Of a stretch of DNA of 29,452 nucleotides, positions 6,388-14,922 are shown in pieces. The position numbers were made by a program, and so were the translations under genes. The stretch is from an uncultured Prevotellaceae bacterium. GTDB taxonomy: Bacteria > Bacteroidota > Bacteroidia > Bacteroidales > Bacteroidaceae. The notes below the pieces were generated by a model, which was not told where the DNA came from, did no database searches, and was given only the letters and a program-made list of their open reading frames with translations. The DNA is taken from positions 1-29,452 of the forward strand of contig CAMNHM010000016.1 in assembly GCA_946539475.1 (NCBI GenBank). Direction: 5' to 3'. Each line of letters opens with the position of its first letter. Positions within the stretch are counted from its first letter, which is position 1.

Positions 6388-8307
6388 ATGGGATATATAG
6401 ATAAAATAGCAAACTGGTACTTTAACAGAAATACGCTGCCCTTTTGGTGTATTCTGCTCATCGATAATGCGATAGTCTTCCTATCCTTCTTTGTCATCTT
6501 CCTGCTGTTCAACGTCTCCGACCGTTCGTGGGCAAGTATCGAACTGCTGTTGCTCTCGATATTTATCTACTTGATATTCTATAATATAGGATTCCGAGTC
6601 TTCCGTACTTATTCGGGAATCCTGCGCTATTCCACGTTCGTCGACTTGCAGCGTGTGGGCTATGCGATGGCGCTGGGCTCCGCCCTTTCCTATGCCACCC
6701 ATTTCCTGCTGGAGGATCGAGGACAGCTGTTCAGCCTTATCACGGGCTCGCAGATCGTCGGCGTCTTTGCCGTCGGAACATTCTCCCTGTGGATCCTGCG
6801 CATCATGGTGAAGACGTTCTACGACGTCGCCTTCGCCAGCAAGCGTGCCAAGCGTACCTATATCTTCGGCGTGAAGAACGATGGTATCGCCCTGGCCAAG
6901 CACATCCGCTCGGAGAAGCCCATGCACTTCCAGCTGAAGGGATTTGCCACGGTAGAGAAGGAGATGGAGGGGCACATCATCATGGGTACCAAGGTCGAGA
7001 TGGTCGACGAGCATCTCGTGGAGAAGCTGAAGGCTGAGAAGATCGAGGCGCTCATCGTCTCACCCTACCGTCTGCGCGACTTCCGCCATAATCAGCATCT
7101 GCAGGATGAGCTCATAAAAGCGGGCATTCACATCTTCATCACCCAGCGGGCCAAGGAGATCGATGAGCCAGATGCCATCATCGACGACAAGCCACAGCTG
7201 AAGGAAATCAGCATCGAGGACCTGCTTCCGCGCGACGAGATACAGGTCGACATGGACTCCGTGGGCAGCCAGCTGACGGGCAAGTGCATCATGATTACTG
7301 GCTCGGCAGGCAGCATCGGTAGCGAGATGGTGCGACAGATTGCCATCTACAAACCGTCGGAGCTCGTGCTCGTCGACCAGGCTGAGACGCCCCAGCACGA
7401 CATCCGCCTGATGATGGAGAAGCAGTGGCCTGGCATCAAGACCCACACGATTGTCGTCAGCATCTGCCAGCGTGATTATATGGATGATATTTTCCGTCGC
7501 TTCCGTCCTGCCTACGTCTTCCACGCCGCTGCCTACAAGCATGTGCCGATGATGGAGGACAACCCATCTGAGAGCGTCTATAATAATGTGGTGGGCACGC
7601 GCATAATAGCCGACCTGGCGGTGAAGTACAAGGTGCAGAAATTCGTCATGATCTCTACCGACAAGGCTGTCAACCCCACCAACGTGATGGGTTGCTCGAA
7701 GCGCATCTGCGAGATCTACGTGCAGAGTCTCGACAAGGCCATCAAGGACGGCGTGGTAGAGGGCTGCACACAGTTTGTGACCACCCGCTTTGGTAATGTA
7801 CTGGGGTCGAATGGCTCCGTCATACCCCTCTTCAAGGAGCAGATTCGGTTGGGTGGCCCCATCACCGTCACCGATCCCAACATCATCCGCTACTTCATGC
7901 TTATCCCCGAGGCTTGCAAGCTCGTGCTTGAGGCTGGCACGAAGGGGCATGGCGGCGAGATATTCGTCTTCGACATGGGTCAGCCTGTGAAGATTGCCGA
8001 CCTTGCCAAGCGTATGATCATGCTCAGCGGTGCGCACGATGTGGAGATTAAGTTCACGGGGTTGCGCCCTGGCGAGAAACTCTACGAGGAGGTGCTCAAC
8101 GAGAAGGAGACCACGCTGCCCTCGTTCCATGAGAAGATTCGCATCGCTCAGGTTCGTGAATACGACTATCACGACGTGTGCAATGAGATCGACGAGCTGC
8201 GTGCCATCGCCAAGACTTTCGACGACATGAACACCGTTGCCAAGATGAAGCATATCGTGCCTGAGTATAAGAGCAACAACTCCGTCTACAGCAAGCTCGA
8301 CAGCTGA
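6388..8307 (+). CDS. PglF/WbpM/CapD-type NDP-sugar 4,6-dehydratase, membrane-bound
   Basis: This 639-residue protein is a long-form nucleotide-sugar 4,6-dehydratase. Such enzymes turn UDP-GlcNAc into the 4-keto-6-deoxy sugar used for QuiNAc, FucNAc or bacillosamine. Four membrane helices fill about residues 20-150. A CoA-binding-like domain follows (YIFGVKNDGIALAKHIRSEK), and then the catalytic SDR domain. The NAD site GSAGSIG spans residues 305-311. The active-site segment STDKAVNPTNVMGCSK ends at K438 and has Met434 where ordinary SDR enzymes have Tyr, as in PglF and FlaA1. The SIEDLLPRD linker is typical of the family. The ATG at 6388 was chosen because the longer frame starts with a TTG inside the -7 box. 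It may feed the PglC-type transferase upstream. Confidence 0.92.
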   Translation: MGYIDKIANWYFNRNTLPFWCILLIDNAIVFLSFFVIFLLFNVSDRSWASIELLLLSIFIYLIFYNIGFRVFRTYSGILRYSTFVDLQRVGYAMALGSALSYATHFLLEDRGQLFSLITGSQIVGVFAVGTFSLWILRIMVKTFYDVAFASKRAKRTYIFGVKNDGIALAKHIRSEKPMHFQLKGFATVEKEMEGHIIMGTKVEMVDEHLVEKLKAEKIEALIVSPYRLRDFRHNQHLQDELIKAGIHIFITQRAKEIDEPDAIIDDKPQLKEISIEDLLPRDEIQVDMDSVGSQLTGKCIMITGSAGSIGSEMVRQIAIYKPSELVLVDQAETPQHDIRLMMEKQWPGIKTHTIVVSICQRDYMDDIFRRFRPAYVFHAAAYKHVPMMEDNPSESVYNNVVGTRIIADLAVKYKVQKFVMISTDKAVNPTNVMGCSKRICEIYVQSLDKAIKDGVVEGCTQFVTTRFGNVLGSNGSVIPLFKEQIRLGGPITVTDPNIIRYFMLIPEACKLVLEAGTKGHGGEIFVFDMGQPVKIADLAKRMIMLSGAHDVEIKFTGLRPGEKLYEEVLNEKETTLPSFHEKIRIAQVREYDYHDVCNEIDELRAIAKTFDDMNTVAKMKHIVPEYKSNNSVYSKLDS

Positions 8308-8310
8308 TCA

Positions 8311-8796
8311 TTAGTACTTCCTGAAATACATCCTCAGACGCTCGTTTTCGAGCGTCATTTTTTTGTCCTCCAGCCTGAGTATGCGGAAGGTCTCTTCGAG
8401 GTGGTAGACACCATAGAAGGTCAGCATGCGTACCTCCGTCACCACGCTGTCAGAGATCAGGCGGTTGTCGATGATGGGGTCGTAGACCGTCAGCTGGTCG
8501 CCCTCGTGGCGGAAGTGGAAGAAGATGCCCAGGTAGGCATGTGTCATGTCGTGGCGGTCCTGCATCTGCAGTAGGTCTTTCTGCACCGACCAGAATATCA
8601 TCCTTTGGCTGACGTCCTCTGAGCGTCCGCTCTCCAGTGTGTCCACCTGTGTCAGCTGCCAGAATCCGTCCAGCTGTCCGTTCTCCGACGTGTGGAGCTC
8701 CACACAAGCCGTCGACAGCATCATCCCCAGACAGGCGCATGCCAGTCGTCGCATCCTTTTCAGAGGGGGCTGTGTCAGTCGTCTTGTCCTTTTCAT
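8311..8796 (-). CDS. small lipocalin-like lipoprotein (Bacteroidales)
   Basis: This 161-residue protein starts with two basic stretches and a hydrophobic segment ending in LSTAC, so Cys31 may be lipidated, though the -3 residue is Ser rather than Leu. The rest (LDGFWQLTQVDTLESGR, then MIFWSVQKDLLQM) resembles the lipocalin-like lipoproteins of Bacteroidales as I recall them; they have no known activity. The ATG at 8796 overlaps the stop of the Wzi gene in ATGA, which decides this start over longer frames and suggests coupled translation. A later Met (residue 15) would give a more usual signal peptide. It is convergent with the dehydratase gene, three bases away. A role with Wzi in the outer membrane is an inference. 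Confidence 0.7.
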   Translation of the reverse strand: MKRTRRLTQPPLKRMRRLACACLGMMLSTACVELHTSENGQLDGFWQLTQVDTLESGRSEDVSQRMIFWSVQKDLLQMQDRHDMTHAYLGIFFHFRHEGDQLTVYDPIIDNRLISDSVVTEVRMLTFYGVYHLEETFRILRLEDKKMTLENERLRMYFRKY

Positions 8797-10328
8797 CTTC
8801 CTACTGTTAAAGTCTTGCCAATAGTCAGCTGCAGGCCGAAATTGTCGCCTAGCAGGCTGCCCCTGTCCAGTCCCAGCGCCCCTCGTACGCTCCAACCGCT
8901 GAAAGCTGTCGACGCAGGAAAGCGGTAGGTGGCCTCACCCATCAGGCTCACGTTGCGCATGGGGTGGGAGAGGGGTTTGTCGTACGTTCCGAAACCACGC
9001 TGCCAGGTGCACATCAGCCGATAGTGCAGCCCCTCCAATGGAGTACCTGCGGCAGCTATATGGAATGCCCAGAAGCGGTTGTCCTCAACGAGTATTCGTG
9101 CGTCGTCGTTGTATAGCGGTGAGCGATAGAGCGGGTTTCCCATCACCTGCCCCCAGTGCTGCCATCCTGTGAACACCCAGTGGTTGTAGTAGTTGTCGTT
9201 GCCTCCGATGTGGTCGGGCAGGTGGCGCGTATGGTCGTGGTAGATAGGGCCGCTCTGGTATTTGCTATAGATATACTCCACTACAATGTTGCTCACCCAG
9301 GGCGATGCCTTCAGCCGTAGCTCGGCTCCTACGAGCATGTCGCGGAAGTCGTAGAGCAGCCAGTCGTGGCTTTTCCACTCGTTCCACTCGTCGCCCGTCC
9401 CATAGCCGTCGTAGTCGAGGTGGAACATCTGCGACTGGTCCTCGAAGAAGTGGTCGCCATATAGCGATAGCCCCCAGTCCTCGCGGTCGTAGTTGATGCG
9501 CACCAGCCAGCTTCCCAGGTGATTGCCGTCAATGTTCTTGTAGTCCATGTCGTTCTCAATGGCATCATGACCGCTAGGCATCAGGGCGTGCCACATGCCT
9601 TTCAGACCGCCCTCATTGCTGATGCAGCTCAGCTCTGTCGAGTTGGTCTGTAGATATGACTTTCCGCCAAACTGGGCAGCCATCTCGAGTCCGATCTCCA
9701 CGGTGAGCGGCTTGTCCTTCCTTCCCAGACGGGCGTAGCCAGCCTTGGTGTGTAGTGCGGCATGCTCGGTGTAGCGCGTCTGCTCTTGAGTAAAGTCGCG
9801 CTGCCACTCGTCGTCGCTTGTCAGTCCATAGCTGAGGTGCCCTTTGAAGCCTATCCAGCCGCGTGTGCCGGGGATGTCCCAGTAGTCGGGCAGTGAGAGC
9901 CTCACCTGTGGCACAGGACGTGCGTTAATGCCCAGCGTCTGTGCGCCCGTGCTGAGCTCTTGGTTTTTCAGCTCCATGGGCTGCTCCTTGCATCCGATGG
10001 TCAGCAGCCCTTTCATCAGCCCCACCTCGGCATAGGCCTGCTGCAGCACGAGGTCGCTGGTGAAGCCTGACGTAGCAGCCATGTCGAGGCCAAACCCCCA
10101 GCGCACAGCCTTGCAGCTGTCCTGGCGGCTGTCGCGAAACATCCCTGCCCTGACATAGCCGCTGGTCTTCTCCAGTGAGCTCAGACCATGACGATTGGCG
10201 TTCAGCCACAGCGGAGCATGCTCACCGCTGGCAGTCGTCGTCTGTGCCTCGGTGCTCACCTCTATCTGTGCCTGTGCCATCATGGCCCAGATCGTTGCTA
10301 TAAGGATGAGGATGCTTCGTTTTTTCAT
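8793..10328 (-). CDS. capsule assembly Wzi family outer-membrane protein
   Basis: This 511-residue protein has a signal peptide (MKKRSILILIATIWAMMAQA, cut before Q). The rest is a long barrel-like chain with many aromatic and Gly-rich strands. The opening IEVSTEAQTTTASGEHAPLW followed by LNANRHGLSS, and later VRLSLPDYWDIPGTRGWIGF, match the Wzi family as found in Bacteroides and Prevotella. In Enterobacteria Wzi is an 18-strand barrel that holds capsule at the cell surface; the Bacteroidetes members are assumed to act similarly. It lies close to the glycan genes but on the other strand. It shares an operon with the small lipoprotein (4-nt overlap) and is transcribed from a promoter inside the repeat block upstream. 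Confidence 0.88.
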   Translation of the reverse strand: MKKRSILILIATIWAMMAQAQIEVSTEAQTTTASGEHAPLWLNANRHGLSSLEKTSGYVRAGMFRDSRQDSCKAVRWGFGLDMAATSGFTSDLVLQQAYAEVGLMKGLLTIGCKEQPMELKNQELSTGAQTLGINARPVPQVRLSLPDYWDIPGTRGWIGFKGHLSYGLTSDDEWQRDFTQEQTRYTEHAALHTKAGYARLGRKDKPLTVEIGLEMAAQFGGKSYLQTNSTELSCISNEGGLKGMWHALMPSGHDAIENDMDYKNIDGNHLGSWLVRINYDREDWGLSLYGDHFFEDQSQMFHLDYDGYGTGDEWNEWKSHDWLLYDFRDMLVGAELRLKASPWVSNIVVEYIYSKYQSGPIYHDHTRHLPDHIGGNDNYYNHWVFTGWQHWGQVMGNPLYRSPLYNDDARILVEDNRFWAFHIAAAGTPLEGLHYRLMCTWQRGFGTYDKPLSHPMRNVSLMGEATYRFPASTAFSGWSVRGALGLDRGSLLGDNFGLQLTIGKTLTVGR

Positions 10329-10349
10329 CGATTGCTCCTAATTATGGTG

Positions 10350-10381
10350 CAAAGGTACGAATAAGCGAGCGAAATTCCAAA
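10350..10381 (-). promoter_or_regulatory. promoter for the wzi-like gene, inside a repeat
   Basis: On the minus strand TTTG (10381-10378), a 20-base spacer and TACCTTTG (10357-10350) form a full Bacteroidetes promoter. The leader would be about 15 nt before the ATG at 10328. The whole promoter lies inside repeat unit R1, which recurs at 10424-10458. Confidence 0.65.
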
Positions 10382-10550
10382 TTTATTTGAGAATTTCCGA
10401 GCGAGAGTACCTTCGGCGTCAGCCAAAGGTACGAATAAGCGAGCGAAATTCCAAATTTCTTCGCGCATTTCTTTTTTTATAGGTGCTCAGGCGAGCAAGC
10501 TCGGTTTTTTGAGAATTTCCGAGCGAGAGTACCTTCGGCGTCAGCCAAAG
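10350..10550. repeat. interleaved direct repeats R1 and R2
   Basis: Two repeats alternate here. R1 (35 bases, from CAAAGGTACGAATAAGCGAG) is identical at 10350-10384 and 10424-10458. R2 (43 bases, from TTTGAGAATTTCCGAGCGAG) is identical at 10386-10428 and 10508-10550. The order is R1, R2, R1, a 49-base spacer, R2, with the second R1 sharing five bases with R2. R1 and R2 are also loosely inverted relative to each other (GCGAGCGAAATTC against GAATTTCCGAGCGAG). In the 359-base gene-free stretch 10329-10687 I see only these repeats, the wzi promoter and the promoter for the next gene. Confidence 0.85.
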
Positions 10551-10604
10551 TTCCTCTTTTTTGGGGGTTATAGGGATTTTCCTCTATCAATTTAGGGAAA
10601 ATCC

Positions 10605-10636
10605 TTTGTGTGGCCAGAAAAAAAGCTGTTATTTTG
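10605..10636 (+). promoter_or_regulatory. promoter for the Gly/Ser-rich protein gene
   Basis: TTTG (10605-10608), a 20-base spacer and TTATTTTG (10629-10636, one mismatch to TAnnTTTG) lie about 50 bases before the ATG at 10688. The exact spacing matches the other promoters here. Confidence 0.5.
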
Positions 10637-10687
10637 CAGCATGAAACAACAAATGGCATGTTCAACAACTCAAAAAAGAATACAATT

Positions 10688-11842
10688 ATGAAGAAGATGA
10701 TCTTTTCACTGCTTGCCATGCTGACGATAGCAGTATCGGCTAGCGCCATGTCCTACGAGCAGGCTCGTAACGAGGCACTCTTCCTCACCGACAAGATGGC
10801 CTACGAGCTGAACCTGACTGATGCGCAGTATGAGGCCGCCTACGAGATTAACCTCGACTACCTCATGGGAGTCACGAGTCAGTACGACGTGTTTGGCCCT
10901 TACTGGGAGCGCCGCAACCTCGATCTGAGCTTTATACTCTTCTCTTGGCAGTGGGATCTCTACCGTGCTGCCACCTATTTCTACCGTCCCCTGTTCTTCG
11001 ATGCAGGCTATTGGCACTTCGGCATCTATGCCCGCTATCCACATCGCGACTACTTCTACTTCGGACGTCCCACCTTCTACGTCACCTATCGTGGAGGCCA
11101 CTCCTGGCGCATGAACGGCGGGCGCAGCTACTACGAAGGACGTCGTGACTACTATCGCCCTGCCCATCACACCCGCGACCAGCACTTCGGCATGCGCAAC
11201 GGATGGGATCGTGGCGACTATCGCGGCGGCAACATGAACAGCCGTCCCAGCTCCACTCATGTCACTGGTGGCAACAGCTTCAATGAGCCAGGCAATGGCC
11301 GCACGCTCCACGTCGGTGGCAGCCGGAATGGCGGTCAGCAGGGTGGCTTCGGCAGCGGACGCTTTGGTGGCAACGACCGTCAGGGTAATGGCGTCGGCGA
11401 CCGTCAGGTGAACGGCGGACTGGGCAGCCGGCAGCAGACGCTGCCTTCCAACGGCACACAGTCGCGTGGCACCCTTGGTGGCGACCAGCCTCGTCAGGGC
11501 GTCACTAACAGCAATGGCAACTTCGGTGGGTCGCGTACTGGCGGCTCACAGACTCCTACGGTAACCCGTCCTACGGTCACTACGCCTCAAGGCAGTCGTT
11601 CCACGGTTACTAGTCCTCAGGTCAGCCGTCCCTCCGTCAGCACCTCGCGCACCACAGGCACCTTCGCAGGCAGTCGCAGCAATACCGTTGGCGCAACTGT
11701 CAACCGTAGTGCCGGCTCGCTGAGCACTGGTGCAAGCACTACCCGCAGCAATGTCAGCAGCGGACGTAGCGGTGGCTCCGTCAGCAGCGGGCGCAGCGGT
11801 GGCAGCAACAGCCACGGCAGCTTTGGAGGCGGACGCAGATAA
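10688..11842 (+). CDS. secreted Gly/Ser/Arg/Asn-rich protein, function unknown
   Basis: I do not recognise this 384-residue protein as a named family. It has a signal peptide (MKKMIFSLLAMLTIAVSASA), which decides the ATG at 10688 over an earlier in-frame start. Next is a short helical part with LNLTDAQYEAAYEIN, somewhat like the LTxxQ motif of Spy/CpxP proteins. A region very rich in Tyr, Phe, Trp, His and Arg follows (RYPHRDYFYFGRPTFYVTYR). From about residue 190 the chain is low complexity: Gly, Asn, Arg and Gln, then Thr/Ser/Pro/Val repeats (TVTSPQVSRPSVSTSR), then SSGRSGGS repeats and a basic end (GGGRR). The likely place is the periplasm or cell surface. A cell-envelope binding or matrix role is only a guess. 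Confidence 0.75.
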   Translation: MKKMIFSLLAMLTIAVSASAMSYEQARNEALFLTDKMAYELNLTDAQYEAAYEINLDYLMGVTSQYDVFGPYWERRNLDLSFILFSWQWDLYRAATYFYRPLFFDAGYWHFGIYARYPHRDYFYFGRPTFYVTYRGGHSWRMNGGRSYYEGRRDYYRPAHHTRDQHFGMRNGWDRGDYRGGNMNSRPSSTHVTGGNSFNEPGNGRTLHVGGSRNGGQQGGFGSGRFGGNDRQGNGVGDRQVNGGLGSRQQTLPSNGTQSRGTLGGDQPRQGVTNSNGNFGGSRTGGSQTPTVTRPTVTTPQGSRSTVTSPQVSRPSVSTSRTTGTFAGSRSNTVGATVNRSAGSLSTGASTTRSNVSSGRSGGSVSSGRSGGSNSHGSFGGGRR

Positions 11843-11868
11843 AACGTGGTACTTGCAGAACGTCAAAG

Positions 11869-11915
11869 GGGTGCCAACGCCAGAAAAACGGAAGTTATAG
11901 TGGCGTATGGCACCC
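11869..11915. terminator. strong hairpin downstream of the Gly/Ser-rich gene
   Basis: GGGTGCCAACGCC (11869-11881) pairs with GGCGTATGGCACCC (11902-11915), with one bulged base and a 20-base loop. It begins 26 bases after the stop codon. A run of five T follows about ten bases later, so it may end transcription, but it is not a classical intrinsic terminator. Confidence 0.45.
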
Positions 11916-11959
11916 TTATTGGCTGTTTTTCGCATCTTCGACTAAAGAAAATCATCCCT

Positions 11960-11994
11960 TTTGTTCTCCCTTCCTCGAAATTTTAGTACCTTTG
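11960..11994 (+). promoter_or_regulatory. promoter for proS
   Basis: TTTG (11960-11963) and TACCTTTG (11987-11994) are separated by 23 bases, slightly longer than elsewhere in the window. The ATG is at 12027. Confidence 0.5.
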
Positions 11995-12026
11995 CACCCA
12001 AATTACCAAAATGGCATAATTGAATC

Positions 12027-13508
12027 ATGGCAAAAGAACTTAAAGATTTGACAAAACGGGCCGATAACTACTCTCAGTGGTACAACGACCTGGTGGTAAA
12101 GGCCGACCTCGCCGAGCAGTCGGCTGTGCGCGGATGTATGGTGATCAAGCCCTATGGCTATGCCATCTGGGAGAAGATGCAGCATGAACTCGACCGGATG
12201 TTCAAGGAGACGGGTGCTCAGAATGCCTACTTCCCCCTGCTCATCCCAAAGTCGTTCCTCTCGCGCGAGGCGGAGCATGTGGAGGGCTTCGCCAAGGAGT
12301 GTGCCGTTGTGACGCACTATCGTTTGAAGGCTACTGAGGACAAGAGTGGCGTGACGGTGGACCCCGCTGCCAAGCTCGAGGAAGAGCTTATCATTCGCCC
12401 TACTTCGGAGACCATTATTTGGAACACGTATAAGAATTGGATTCATTCTTGGCGCGACCTGCCCTTGATGTGCAACCAGTGGTGTAATGTGATGCGCTGG
12501 GAGATGCGCACGCGTCCTTTCCTGCGCACGTCGGAGTTCCTGTGGCAGGAAGGCCATACTGCCCATGCTACTCGCGAGGAGGCTGAGCAGGAGGCAAAGC
12601 AGATGCTGAAGGTCTATGCCCGGTTTGCTGAGGAGTGGATGGCAGTCCCCGTAATCCAGGGCGTGAAGAGCGAGACGGAGCGCTTCGCCGGTGCTCTCGA
12701 CACCTATACCATCGAGGCGATGATGCAGGATGGCAAGGCACTGCAGAGTGGTACGAGCCACTTCCTGGGGCAGAACTTTGCCAAGGCCTTTGAAGTGACC
12801 TACCTGAACAAAGAGAACAAGCCCGAATATGTCTGGGCTACGAGCTGGGGCGTGTCGACGCGACTCATTGGTGCACTCATCATGACCCACTCCGACGACA
12901 ATGGCCTCGTGCTGCCTCCGCGTCTGGCACCTATCCAGGTGGTGATCATCCCCATTGCCACAAAGCCAGAGCAGATGGAGATCGTGAACCGCGAGGTGAA
13001 GCCCATTATCGAGGGGCTGCGCCAGAAGGGCATCTCGGTGAAGTTCGACGATGCTGACAACAAGCGTCCAGGCTTTAAGTTTGCTGACTATGAGCTGAAG
13101 GGCGTGCCCGTACGTCTGGTGCTCGGAGCTCGCGATCTGGAGAACGGCACGATTGAGCTGATGCGTCGTGACACGCTTGAGAAGGAGACATTGCCTCTTG
13201 AGGGTATCGTCGAACATGTGGAGCAGCTGCTGGAGGATATTCAGCGCAACATCTTCGAGAAGGCTCGCAAGTATCGTGACGAGCGCATCTATGAGTGCGA
13301 CGACTACGAAGAGTTCAAGGAGCGCATCAAGGACGGTGGCTTCTTCCTCTGCCACTGGGACGGCACAGCCGAAACCGAGGCCCGCATCAAGGAGGAGACA
13401 CAGGCCACGATTCGCTGCGTGCCTTTCGGCGTTGAGCAGACACCAGGCATCGATATGGTGAGCGGCAAGCCTTCGAAGGCTCGGGTGATCATCGCTCGCA
13501 GCTACTGA
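12027..13508 (+). CDS. proS: prolyl-tRNA synthetase, archaeal/eukaryotic-type short form
   Basis: ProS attaches proline to tRNA-Pro in the cytoplasm. This is the short form (493 residues) without the editing insertion of the E. coli-type enzyme. The class II catalytic core shows RPTSET (residues 124-129), a motif 2 region [20 protein letters not shown] starting at residue 156, and the motif 3 region [20 protein letters not shown]. An anticodon-binding domain follows ([15 protein letters not shown]), then a C-terminal domain with the signature end RSY, typical of the archaeal-like form. This form is normal for Bacteroidetes. It is a single gene with its own promoter, convergent with the aldo/keto reductase gene (three bases between stops). 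Confidence 0.97.
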   Translation: MAKELKDLTKRADNYSQWYNDLVVKADLAEQSAVRGCMVIKPYGYAIWEKMQHELDRMFKETGAQNAYFPLLIPKSFLSREAEHVEGFAKECAVVTHYRLKATEDKSGVTVDPAAKLEEELIIRPTSETIIWNTYKNWIHSWRDLPLMCNQWCNVMRWEMRTRPFLRTSEFLWQEGHTAHATREEAEQEAKQMLKVYARFAEEWMAVPVIQGVKSETERFAGALDTYTIEAMMQDGKALQSGTSHFLGQNFAKAFEVTYLNKENKPEYVWATSWGVSTRLIGALIMTHSDDNGLVLPPRLAPIQVVIIPIATKPEQMEIVNREVKPIIEGLRQKGISVKFDDADNKRPGFKFADYELKGVPVRLVLGARDLENGTIELMRRDTLEKETLPLEGIVEHVEQLLEDIQRNIFEKARKYRDERIYECDDYEEFKERIKDGGFFLCHWDGTAETEARIKEETQATIRCVPFGVEQTPGIDMVSGKPSKARVIIARSY

Positions 13509-13511
13509 TAG

Positions 13512-14915
13512 CTATGCTTTCTCGCTGCGCTTCAGCTCTTCAATGAAGCGGCTGAGGCGGTCCATCTCCTCCGGGATGCGTATTTGCTGCGGGCAGTGTT
13601 TCTCCGATATGCATCGTCCACACTTGATGCAATGGTCGGGTTGGCGTTCGCGCTCCACCTCCCGGTCGAGACTGATGAGAAAGCGACGACGATTCTCGCG
13701 ATACTGCGGGTCGCCTGCATCTTGCGGCAGGCGGCCCGCAATCTTTATCTTGTTGTAGTGGGTGAAGATTGTGGGTATGTCGATGCCGTAGGGGCAGGGC
13801 ATGCAGTATTGGCAGGCGTTGCAGGGGATTGTTTCCTCTTCCATCATCTGGTGCGCAATCTTTGTGTCGAGCATCTCCTGCTCTTCTTTGGTAAGCGGTT
13901 TTAATGGGCAGTAGCTCAATAGATTATCCTTGAGGTGCTCCATGTAAGTCATGCCGCTGAGCACGGTGAGCACACCCTCGGGAGTACCCGCGTAGCGGAA
14001 AGCCCAGGAGGCGATGCTACGTTCGGGATCCTTCTGCTTGAGCTGGTTGACGACATACTGGGGCAGGTTGGCCAGCCGGCCTCCCAGTAAGGGCTCCATG
14101 ATGACGGCAGGGATGCCACGCGAGTGCAGCTCCTCGTAAAGGTAGGAGGCGTCGGTGTTGCCGTCGTTGATCTCGTTGGCATACTGCCAGTCGAGATAGT
14201 TCAGCTCCACTTGCACGAAGTCCCAATGGTACTTGTCGTGCAGGGGGATGAGTTCGTCGAACACGTCCTGACGCCCGTGGAAGGAGAATCCGAGGTTGCG
14301 TATGCGCCCGGCCTTGCGTTCCTCGATGAGGAAGTCCATGACGCCATTGTCGACATATCGCTTGTTGAACTCCTCCATGCTGCCGCCGATGGCATGCAGC
14401 AGGTAGTAGTCGATGTAGTCTACCTGCAGCTCTCGCATGGAGTCGTTGTACATTTTCTTGGCTCCTTCGAGCGTCTGATAGTCGGGGGAGAAGTTCGACA
14501 GCTTCGTCGCTACGAAATACTTTTCGCGTGGCAGCCGGCTCTGGGCTTTCAGCGCGATGCCCGTGCAGCGCTCAGAAAGGCCTCGGGAGTAGACGGGCGA
14601 CGTGTCGAAGTAGTTCACACCGTGCTCGATGGCGTAGTCGATCTGGCGGTTGATCATGTCCTGGTCGAACTCTTCGGTGCCTTCCTTCATGGGCAGACGC
14701 ATCATCCCGTAGCCTAGCAGCGACACGCGGTCGCCCGTCGAGGGACATGTGCGGTAGGTCATCTGCCCAATGGGTGGTTCGAGCTGGTTCTTGTAGTCGT
14801 CGGCAGTAGCGTTGCCTTCTTTTTTTCCTGCACAGGCAGCCAGTGCAGCTGCCGAGCCTGCTCCTATCATCTTCAGGAAGGAGCGGCGGGATATGTTGCG
14901 GTCTTTCTTTTCCAT
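13512..14915 (-). CDS. Tat-exported aldo/keto reductase with two 4Fe-4S cluster motifs (lipoprotein)
   Basis: This 467-residue protein opens with a twin-arginine signal, SRRSFLKMIGAG (residues 9-20), and a lipobox LAAC with Cys28. It is therefore likely a lipoprotein exported folded. The middle part is an aldo/keto reductase barrel: NYFDTSPVYSRG carries the catalytic Asp and Tyr, VATKLS the Lys and LLHAIG the His. The C-terminus adds ferredoxin-like cysteine sets, CNACQYCMPCP and CIKCGRCISEKHCP. Such fused reductases probably take electrons from ferredoxin-type donors; the substrate is unknown. The ATG at 14915 is preferred because it lies 7 nt after the polyferredoxin stop; the longer frame overlaps that gene. 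It is the last gene of the operon led by tatA, and so is a probable Tat cargo. Confidence 0.88.
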   Translation of the reverse strand: MEKKDRNISRRSFLKMIGAGSAAALAACAGKKEGNATADDYKNQLEPPIGQMTYRTCPSTGDRVSLLGYGMMRLPMKEGTEEFDQDMINRQIDYAIEHGVNYFDTSPVYSRGLSERCTGIALKAQSRLPREKYFVATKLSNFSPDYQTLEGAKKMYNDSMRELQVDYIDYYLLHAIGGSMEEFNKRYVDNGVMDFLIEERKAGRIRNLGFSFHGRQDVFDELIPLHDKYHWDFVQVELNYLDWQYANEINDGNTDASYLYEELHSRGIPAVIMEPLLGGRLANLPQYVVNQLKQKDPERSIASWAFRYAGTPEGVLTVLSGMTYMEHLKDNLLSYCPLKPLTKEEQEMLDTKIAHQMMEEETIPCNACQYCMPCPYGIDIPTIFTHYNKIKIAGRLPQDAGDPQYRENRRRFLISLDREVERERQPDHCIKCGRCISEKHCPQQIRIPEEMDRLSRFIEELKRSEKA

Positions 14916-14922
14916 AGTGTGT

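Noticed and set aside
7060..8253. 397-codon minus-strand open frame opposite the 4,6-dehydratase
   Set aside because: Antisense shadow with composition typical of such frames (His, Asp, Leu, Val rich); the plus-strand enzyme is intact.
10350..10550. R1/R2 repeats considered as insertion-sequence ends or an attachment site
   Set aside because: No transposase or integrase gene lies between or beside them, and the units are direct and interleaved rather than terminal inverted repeats.
12003..13355. 450-codon minus-strand open frame opposite proS
   Set aside because: ProS motifs are complete on the plus strand with a promoter, and the antisense protein shows no family motif.
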